Below, in pieces: positions 58,683 through 64,000 of a DNA stretch of 64,000 bases (its first letter is position 1; the number at the start of each line of letters is the position of its first letter). The notes below the pieces were generated by a model. That model was not told the origin of the DNA and ran no database searches. It saw only the letters and a program-made list of their open reading frames with translations. A program made the translations under genes and the position numbers. Source of the DNA: Aldehydirespirator sp965204875 (GTDB taxonomy: Bacteria > Actinomycetota > Acidimicrobiia > Acidimicrobiales > Aldehydirespiratoraceae); NCBI GenBank assembly GCA_965204875.1, contig OZ242020.1, forward strand, positions 2,852,001-2,916,000. The letters run 5' to 3'.

Positions 58683-59843
58683 GGGTTCGATGCCGGCGCC
58701 GGCACGGAACACGCTGGCCCGGCCCGACAGCACGACCTCGGGCTCGGTGCCGTCGACCCAGGCGGCCGATCCGCGGTCGAGGGTGACGCCCGCGGCCTGC
58801 ACACTCCCGTCGACGCAGAGCAGCACCGCGGGGCCGCGGCCAGCGGCCATCGCCCCGTCCACCTCCAGCCGGCGCAGCGAGAACTCCGGCACCGGCGCGT
58901 GGTAGGAGACGACACCGTGGCGCGGTTCGGGCCGCTGGATCGGCGGCTCGGCCGGTGCCCCGTCGACGATCTCGACGAGTGCGGCCACATCAACGTGCTT
59001 GGAGGTGAGGCCGCCCCGCACGACATTGTCCGACGTCGCCATCAACTCGACGGCCGTTCCCCCCAGATAGGCGTGCAGGCACCCCGGATGCAGGAACACG
59101 GCCTCGCCCGGAGCGAGGGTCAAGTGGTTCATCAGCAGCGCCGCCGCCACCGCGGCGTCGCCGGGATGAAGTGCACCGAGCCTGGCCACCGCAGACCGGG
59201 CGCCGGACCACTCGTCGCTGCCGGAGGCGGCGGCGCAGCTCTCGGTGACGGCCCCGGCGAGGCTTGCCGCGGCTGACGGCTCGAGGGTCAGCAGCCAGCG
59301 CAGCAGCTCGCGCAGGTTGGTCGCATCGCAGCGGCTCAGGCGCTCACGCAGCGGATCGAGACCTGCGGCATCGAGCGATTCCAGCAGCTCGGCGGTCCGT
59401 GCCGGGTGGCGGAACCCGCACAGCGCCTCGAACTCGCTGAGGGCGCACAGCAGCTCGGGCTTGTGGGAGCGGTCGCGGAACATCCGCTCGGGCGCGCCCG
59501 CCGGTATCTGAAGGGCCTCCTCACGCTGGTGTCCCGCCTCGGCCTGCTCGGCGGAGGGGTGGGCCTGCAGGGACAGCGGAGCGGCCGCGGCCAGCACCTT
59601 CAGAAGGAAGGGCAGGCGGCCGAAGCGCTCCGCCACCGCAGCCCCGAGCGCCGCTGCCGGATCGTCGGCGATCAGGCGGTCGAGCGGCTCCGCCCCCGCG
59701 CCCAGGCGCGCCGGCACGGCCGGGTGGGCGCCGAGCCACAACTCGGCCCACGGCTCGCCGGTGGCGGGGCGGCACAGCAGCTCGGGTATCGCTGTCGGCG
59801 ACCCCCAGCTGTAGCCGCGAACCACCCCCTCGATCAGCTCCAC
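58680..59843 (-). CDS. manA: Mannose-6-phosphate isomerase, class I
   Basis: 387 aa from GTG 59843 (VELIEGVVRGYSWGSP); upstream frame lies in repeat DNA. Interconverts fructose-6-P and mannose-6-P for GDP-mannose and mannosylated envelope compounds. Zinc ligands in LQAHPSAEQAE, HKPELLCAL and the His of HPGCLHAYLGGTAVELM; the Arg motif is NVVRGGLTSKH. Same strand as PGI-like, trm112 and manB upstream, matching the actinobacterial mannose cluster. Confidence 0.93.
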   Translation of the reverse strand: MELIEGVVRGYSWGSPTAIPELLCRPATGEPWAELWLGAHPAVPARLGAGAEPLDRLIADDPAAALGAAVAERFGRLPFLLKVLAAAAPLSLQAHPSAEQAEAGHQREEALQIPAGAPERMFRDRSHKPELLCALSEFEALCGFRHPARTAELLESLDAAGLDPLRERLSRCDATNLRELLRWLLTLEPSAAASLAGAVTESCAAASGSDEWSGARSAVARLGALHPGDAAVAAALLMNHLTLAPGEAVFLHPGCLHAYLGGTAVELMATSDNVVRGGLTSKHVDVAALVEIVDGAPAEPPIQRPEPRHGVVSYHAPVPEFSLRRLEVDGAMAAGRGPAVLLCVDGSVQAAGVTLDRGSAAWVDGTEPEVVLSGRASVFRAGAGIEP

Positions 59844-59874
59844 GCCGCGGCTCTCGCTGCCGGCCCGTGTGCCG

Positions 59875-60035
59875 AACTCAAGACAGCGCAGGCGGCGCCG
59901 TCCTCTGCGCAGTTCACAAAGGGAACTCGTCGACGTGGACGAACTCAAGGCATCGGGCGGCGAGCCGGGGCCGGCAGAGCGGCCTCACAACGCAGCCTGC
60001 ACGGGCGTGTTCGGAACTCAAGGCGCCGGGGGGCG
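59875..60035. repeat. Triplicated 3' end of the PGI-like gene
   Basis: GAACTCAAGACAGCGCAGGCGG (59875), GAACTCAAGGCATCGGGCGG (59942) and GAACTCAAGGCGCCGGGGGG (60013); the last includes the true stop codon of the PGI-like gene. The 174-bp spacer to manA is largely built from these copies. Confidence 0.6.
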
Positions 60036-61019
60036 GCCGGAGCGGCGCGCCGCGGCAGCGGCGACGGCATCGCCGAGCAGCACCAGGTCCAGCAGCTGCG
60101 CCAGAGAACCCTCTCCGGCGGCTCTGACCTGGTGCACGGTCGTCACGTGCGCGCCGAGCCGGTCGACTCGGTCAGCGAGTCCGGGGGGCTCGAAGTCGTG
60201 GCGCAACACCATCGCGGCAACCCCGGACCGGACACGGCGCGCCAGGGTCGCCCAGGAGGCGGCCTCAGCCTCGTCTGCGGGGAGGTTGCGCCGCACCGAG
60301 GACACCCCGCCGACACGGTCGAGCCGGTGGACCCAGCGCCGGGCCGCGTGCTTGCCCACCCCGCCGGCGCCGCACACCACAGCCATCCGACCCTGCACGG
60401 CATCGGCGAGAGCCTCGACCCCGGCGGGGTCGGCGTCGATCAGCCTGCCGCGGGCCTCGATCTGCCCGGCCGCCTCCGAGATCAGCCGGTTCATGCCGGC
60501 CAGCACGCCGGCGCGTTCCAGCAGCACGAGCACCGGCACCATCACCACCCCGAGGCCGGCGGCGGGCCCGGCGAAGGGGTCCACCCTGGCCACCGGAACA
60601 TCCCATGCGGTGCACAGCCCCATCAGCTCGCCGCCCGAGGTGACGGCCACCATGCGGGCGCCGCTGGCATGGGCCGCACGCGACGCCACCACCGTCGGCT
60701 GGTCGTCGCCCGACTGCGACACTGCGACCACGAGCGAGGACTCCGAGAGCCAGGCGGGGCTGATCCCCCCGGTGGCAAGCACCGGCACCGAACCGTGCAG
60801 GTGTGCCACCGACTCCACGACGTCGCCGGCCACGCCGCCCCCGCCCGCGCCGATGATCACCACCTCGGTGATCTCGCCCGGGTCGGGCAGTCCCTCGAGG
60901 TCTGCGGCCGCGACGGCGGCGTCACGCACCTGGTCGGGCAAGTGGCGCAGCACCTCGAGCAGGTCGTCAGCCGCCACGGTTCCCGCCCCACGCGGCCTCG
61001 GCAGCCCCGCTGCCCTCAA
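60018..61019 (-). CDS. Phosphoglucose/phosphomannose isomerase-like SIS-domain protein
   Basis: 333 aa from TTG 61019, or about 319 aa from GTG 60977 (VAADDLLEVLRHL), which looks more natural. Two SIS sugar-isomerase domains: VVIIGAGGGGVAGDVVES, VAVSQSGDDQPTVVAS, VAVTSGGELMGL and the second half with VVCGAGGVGKHAARRW. This is the bifunctional PGI/PMI-like family found between manB and manA in actinobacteria; its substrate there is not well established. Same strand as manA. Confidence 0.85.
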   Translation of the reverse strand: MRAAGLPRPRGAGTVAADDLLEVLRHLPDQVRDAAVAAADLEGLPDPGEITEVVIIGAGGGGVAGDVVESVAHLHGSVPVLATGGISPAWLSESSLVVAVSQSGDDQPTVVASRAAHASGARMVAVTSGGELMGLCTAWDVPVARVDPFAGPAAGLGVVMVPVLVLLERAGVLAGMNRLISEAAGQIEARGRLIDADPAGVEALADAVQGRMAVVCGAGGVGKHAARRWVHRLDRVGGVSSVRRNLPADEAEAASWATLARRVRSGVAAMVLRHDFEPPGLADRVDRLGAHVTTVHQVRAAGEGSLAQLLDLVLLGDAVAAAAARRSGRPPAP

Positions 61020-61053
61020 GTTTCATCCCCCGAAAGCAAGACATCCGCGGCAC

Positions 61054-61395
61054 TTATGGGGTCTCGCCAGTACCGGTGCCTCCGGCCTCGGATTCGACCG
61101 CAGGCACCACGCCGCCGGCGGCAGCGTCCCTGCCGGTCGCGCTCCCGGAGGTCTCGGCCCCGGGCTCGAAGGTGGGCGCCACGCCATCGGCCTGAGCCTT
61201 CTCCAGCAACCGCTGATGCTCGGGGTCACCGAGTCGCTGCGCCTCGTCGGTCAGCATCACCGGGATGCCGTCGTCGATGCGGTACAGCAGTCGCAGCCGC
61301 GGGTTGTAGAGGCTGCCCTCGTCACGGAAGTACAGCAGGGGCCCCTTGTCAGCCGGGCAAGCCAATATCCCAAGCAAGCGCGCATCCAACGTCAT
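61054..61395 (-). CDS. Trm112-family protein
   Basis: 113 aa from ATG 61395 with GGAGGTGAT upstream. Residues 1-55 match the small Trm112p/UPF0434 zinc-ribbon-like fold (LDARLLGILACPADKGPLLY, YRIDDGIPVMLTDEA); only one Cys of the usual four remains. A Gly/Ala/Glu-rich tail follows. In eukaryotes and archaea Trm112 activates methyltransferases; bacterial role is unknown. In related genomes this gene follows manB directly; here an R-M island separates them. Confidence 0.85.
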   Translation of the reverse strand: MTLDARLLGILACPADKGPLLYFRDEGSLYNPRLRLLYRIDDGIPVMLTDEAQRLGDPEHQRLLEKAQADGVAPTFEPGAETSGSATGRDAAAGGVVPAVESEAGGTGTGETP

Positions 61396-61479
61396 CTGCA
61401 ATCACCTCCACTCCGGATCAACGATCTGCAAACCACACTACCAAGACACACCACGTAACTCCCACTCATTCCAGCCAAC

Positions 61480-62277
61480 CTAACCATCCGACCAGTCCGG
61501 GGTAGCAGCCCATATGACAAGACGGAGTTCGCTGTCATCAATGACCTCGTACTGCGGATATCTGCCGGACAGTCTCGAACTCTCCTCCAAGATGATCGGC
61601 ACACCATCGCCCCGCCGTTCCATCATACGCCACTGACCGCCGCCATTGCCGACTGGAACGGTGCAGCGGCTCAAGAGTGAGACGATCAGCTCGTTGCGAT
61701 TGTACTGCCGAAGGTGCATACTGTCCGGCGTGAGTGTGTTCGCCAGCGCACCTGGCACATAAAGCTCGATCCGATCCGCGAACATATGAAGGCGAACCCT
61801 CGATCCGGATATCGAATAATCGCGATGCGCAACAGCATTGACCAGAGCCTCAAAGACCGCGCGATCGCTATATTGAGAACGCTCTAGGCGATACACCTCC
61901 TTAGTGGCCATGACAGACATGTTACGGACAACAAATCTGAGGGCCTGCGACACCTGCTCATCCAAAGGTCCCCCGATGTCCTGCGCATCGAGTTGGTAGT
62001 TGGCATCATATCGTTCTCCAACGTAGCGGACCGCTTGAATCTGAGCATGCGGCAACCAGTCATGCGGATTGCGTGTACACATCAGCACACCTGCGACCGT
62101 CAGCCGCCAAACGCCACTTTCATCCGCATCCGCAACTCTTAGTTTGCGCAAGTCATTTCTATCTGGCACTGTCCCGTGCCGCAGAAAGCGTCGAGACAAC
62201 ACTTCATCCAAATCATCAAGACCTGTTCTAGGAACTAGTAGCTCATCAAACCGAATTACCCTACTCTGGAACATCAT
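61480..62277 (-). CDS. RecG/AlbA_2-associated ATP-binding protein lacking its N-terminal domain
   Basis: 265 aa. The C-terminal half matches the GHKL-type ATPase domain of 'AlbA_2 / divergent AAA-4' proteins: EALVNAVAHRDYSISGSRVR, MFADRIELYVPGALANTLTP. The middle has RKLRVADADESGVWRLTVAG (winged-helix-like). The usual N-terminal AlbA_2 (Schlafen-like) nucleic-acid domain is absent. It overlaps the endonuclease gene by 4 nt, so it is part of the R-M operon. AT-richer than neighbours. Possible accessory or defence role (inference). Confidence 0.65.
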   Translation of the reverse strand: MMFQSRVIRFDELLVPRTGLDDLDEVLSRRFLRHGTVPDRNDLRKLRVADADESGVWRLTVAGVLMCTRNPHDWLPHAQIQAVRYVGERYDANYQLDAQDIGGPLDEQVSQALRFVVRNMSVMATKEVYRLERSQYSDRAVFEALVNAVAHRDYSISGSRVRLHMFADRIELYVPGALANTLTPDSMHLRQYNRNELIVSLLSRCTVPVGNGGGQWRMMERRGDGVPIILEESSRLSGRYPQYEVIDDSELRLVIWAATPDWSDG

Positions 62278-62807
62278 AGCAGCATCGGCTTGATGCAGGA
62301 TTCAAAATGCTCTTCCAACTCGATCCCGCTGTCCATGTTCTGCCAAAGTAGTACGTTCCTCTCCATGCCCTTAAACCAGTGCAGTATCTCCCGCCTATAC
62401 CTTGGGTCCGATGCTATCCCGTTGGAGAAAACCCACCAGAACGGGATCACGCCCTCTTGGTTGGCTATCTCTCGCGCAGATGACAATATGCCGGGCATCA
62501 TGTACTTGCACGCCCTCTCGTGTGCGTTGCCAGCTGCACGTTGTCGTTTCACCTCCACATAGATACACTTATCCGTATTTCTGTTGCGTATGACATATTC
62601 AGGCTGTATGCCATGCGGTCTTCCGGTATCGTGGGTGCCATAGATGCTATTCAAGTCGGATGGCTTATCCTCTGTCGTAAAATCTGTGCCTCTCAAAAAC
62701 TCCGTCATGTACGCACTGAATCCGATCTCGGCACTCTGGCCCCGCCTACCAGCCTCGGATTGCCAGTTGTCTCTGCCCGCCAGATGTTCTCGCGCCATTT
62801 GATTCAT
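62274..62807 (-). CDS. Putative type II restriction endonuclease (PD-(D/E)xK)
   Basis: 177 aa from ATG 62807 (MNQMAREHLAGRDNW); a longer frame is a shadow of the methylase gene. The nuclease core PEYVIRNRNTDKCIYVEVKR fits PD-(D/E)xK with Glu replacing Asp. Other conserved-looking segments: IGFSAYMTEFLRGTDFTTED, GIVPFWWVFSNGIASDPR-like. Overlaps the methylase gene by 62 nt. Pairing with an MT-A70 methylase suggests a MunI-like (CAATTG) enzyme, but this is untested. Confidence 0.68.
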   Translation of the reverse strand: MNQMAREHLAGRDNWQSEAGRRGQSAEIGFSAYMTEFLRGTDFTTEDKPSDLNSIYGTHDTGRPHGIQPEYVIRNRNTDKCIYVEVKRQRAAGNAHERACKYMMPGILSSAREIANQEGVIPFWWVFSNGIASDPRYRREILHWFKGMERNVLLWQNMDSGIELEEHFESCIKPMLL

Positions 62808-63339
62808 GCCCCCATGCGGCCCACCCGTCTGCTCGGCATCGGGCGAACAACTCGATCTTGGACTGGTTCGGGAACATCTCCTCAATCCGCGCCCTGACCT
62901 CCTCGGGCTTCGCGGAGTGCTTGCCGCGTCGCTCGGACACCAACTGGCGGACGTTCCTTGCCCCTCTCGGGGTAGGTATCTTGCCGTATTTGAAGATCAA
63001 ACACAATTCGCACTGGCTCATCGTGTAGAAGCCGGGGTTGACCCGCTGCTTGTTCCACACGAACCCGACGGTGGCCCAAGCGAAGCCCCACGTCTTGCCC
63101 AAGTCGATGGCCTGATCAAGGTGAGGCGATGACGACCACATGAACAGCAGGCAATCGTCGGCTGCGATGGAGCGCACGTCCAAGCACTTCAGGTCGTCGA
63201 GCGTGACCGTCGAGTAATGCCTGGCCGCGCCGCCGGTGTCGGAGCTCCCCGCTCCAGCGTGCTGCAGTTGACCCTTGTAGTCCCATGGTGGGTCCGCATA
63301 GATGATGTCGTACCGCCCATCGGGCAGATGTGGAAACAC
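62746..63339 (-). CDS. MT-A70-family DNA adenine-N6 methyltransferase
   Basis: 197 aa from GTG 63339 with several GGAGG ribosome sites upstream. Catalytic motif DPPWDYKG near residue 16, then YSTVTLDDLKCLDV, LLFMWSSSPHLDQAIDLGKT, WNKQRVNPGFYTMSQCELCL and the C-terminal NQSKIELFARCRADGWAAWGH (SAM/substrate residues). MT-A70 includes M.MunI, so it probably protects host DNA from the downstream endonuclease. First gene of the R-M operon and AT-richer than the mannose genes around it. Confidence 0.85.
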   Translation of the reverse strand: MFPHLPDGRYDIIYADPPWDYKGQLQHAGAGSSDTGGAARHYSTVTLDDLKCLDVRSIAADDCLLFMWSSSPHLDQAIDLGKTWGFAWATVGFVWNKQRVNPGFYTMSQCELCLIFKYGKIPTPRGARNVRQLVSERRGKHSAKPEEVRARIEEMFPNQSKIELFARCRADGWAAWGHESNGARTSGGQRQLAIRGW

Positions 63340-63387
63340 TGGAAACCTCCACCTCCTCCTATTGCTTTTGAAGCTATCTCAAGCACT

Positions 63388-64000
63388 CTACCATTTGCGT
63401 GGACGAATTGCCGGGGTGAGCATGGCGCGTACCTCTGCTACTCGGGTTCGGACATCGGCGGGGGTGGCTGCCTCCAGGTTGAGGCGGAGCAGGGGCTCGG
63501 TGTTGGACGGTCGGAGGTTGAACCACCAGTCGCCGCAGTCAACGGTAAGGCCGTCGAGGCGATCCTGCTCGCACGCGGCGAAGGCGGCCGAGACGCTCTC
63601 GATCACCGCGCCAGGGTCGTTCGCCGGTGTGTTGATCTCGCCGGAGGCCGCGTAGCGCTCGAGCGGCGCGGCGAGGTCGCTGAGGGGGCCGCCGTGGCGG
63701 CTGAGCGCCTCGAGCAGCACCAGCGCGGCGATCATGGCGCTGTCGGCACCGAAGTTGTCACGGAAGTAGTAGTGGCCGGAGTGCTCGCCCCCGAACAGGG
63801 CCCCGGTCGATCCCATGGCCTGCTTCATGAACGTATGGCCGACCCGCGAGCGCACGGCTCTGCCCCCCGACTCCGCCACCGCCTCGGCCAGCCCGGCAGA
63901 GCAGATCACGTTGTGCACGATGGCGGCGCCCGGCTCGCGTTCGAGCATGGCCGACGCAACAACCGCCGCCGTGAGCGATCCCGAGAGCGTCCGGGACCCC
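63388..64000 (-). CDS. manB: Phosphomannomutase, C-terminal part (5' end beyond window)
   Basis: About 203 C-terminal residues; the frame stays open to the window edge. Alpha-D-phosphohexomutase family: sugar-binding loop GGEHSGHYYF, NFGADSAMIAALVLLEAL, and the phosphate-binding RPSNTEPLLRLNLEA. Converts mannose-6-P to mannose-1-P for GDP-mannose. Gene order manB - (R-M island) - trm112 - PGI-like - manA matches the actinobacterial mannose cluster apart from the island. Confidence 0.92.
   Translation of the reverse strand, partial: GSRTLSGSLTAAVVASAMLEREPGAAIVHNVICSAGLAEAVAESGGRAVRSRVGHTFMKQAMGSTGALFGGEHSGHYYFRDNFGADSAMIAALVLLEALSRHGGPLSDLAAPLERYAASGEINTPANDPGAVIESVSAAFAACEQDRLDGLTVDCGDWWFNLRPSNTEPLLRLNLEAATPADVRTRVAEVRAMLTPAIRPRKW

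Noticed and set aside
58670..58760. SAH riboswitch upstream of sahH
   Set aside because: The start of sahH is 10 bp from the manA stop, leaving no room for a structured leader; a leaderless box is present instead.

Overview
The window is high-GC DNA from an actinobacterium, most likely of the class Acidimicrobiia. The case rests on actinobacterial gene neighbourhoods (MBL-rph-rdgB; manB-trm112-PGI-like-manA-sahH; hpf-secA-prfB-ftsE-ftsX), a Mec/CysM pair, type II MenB, an LLM-class F420-type oxidoreductase, and S-layer-like repeats of the form GC..x..FCP..x..V.R.QMA.FL.RA. The class is inferred from general gene content, not from an rRNA. No CRISPR array, rRNA or prophage was seen.

Layout. 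0-6.4 kb: gltD and gltB (GOGAT) on the minus strand. 6.6-7.2 kb: an RHH/MazF-type toxin-antitoxin pair. 7.2-11.1 kb: M18 aminopeptidase and a secreted S-layer-like/metalloprotease protein preceded by a 15-C homopolymer. 11.3-18.8 kb: a cation-energetics block with two TrkH paralogues, TrkA, 5-formyl-THF cyclo-ligase and a K+-dependent-type membrane pyrophosphatase. 18.9-24 kb: alcohol dehydrogenase, menB, an RNA uridine methyltransferase, rpe, clpP and tRNA-Leu(UAG). 24.1-31.1 kb: rdgB, rph, MBL phosphodiesterase-like gene, rpmG, rpmB, cysM, an MFS pump, an alpha/beta hydrolase and mec. 31.2-37.9 kb: smpB, a PQ-loop membrane protein, tmRNA, CotH-like lipoprotein, acyl-CoA dehydrogenase and alanine dehydrogenase. 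38-44 kb: an accessory island with an AT-richer lipoprotein, a DUF222-HNH protein and an ISL3-type element (8-bp target duplication) interrupted by an IS3-type element. 44.2-51.3 kb: ftsX, ftsE, a small repeat ORF, prfB, secA, hpf and comF. 51.4-57.2 kb: an epimerase/SDR/LLM operon, a c-type cytochrome lipoprotein and a frameshifted S-layer-like/PQQ-dehydrogenase gene. 57.2-64 kb: sahH, manA, PGI-like and trm112, then a restriction-modification island inserted before manB, which runs off the window.

Two features recur. First, at least ten genes carry a TAnnnT -10 box ending 6-8 nt upstream of an ATG or GTG, with no Shine-Dalgarno in between, which implies widespread leaderless mRNAs; this also helps choose starts. 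Second, many gene junctions carry degenerate tandem copies of the neighbouring gene's start or stop region (trkA/trkH, hppA/adh, menB/trmA-like, rdgB/rph, mec, PGI-like, prfB/ftsE). The most elaborate case is a 63-codon MVSLGR-repeat ORF tied by ATGA overlaps to prfB on one side and ftsE on the other.

Most unusual signals: a possible phase-variable poly-C switch between a leaderless ATG and the signal peptide of the S-layer-like protease; an IS3 end whose Shine-Dalgarno and ATG are fused in frame to menB; the prfB-ftsE junction ORF; and an R-M island pairing an MT-A70 methylase, a PD-(D/E)xK endonuclease and an ATPase-fold protein lacking its usual N-terminal domain.
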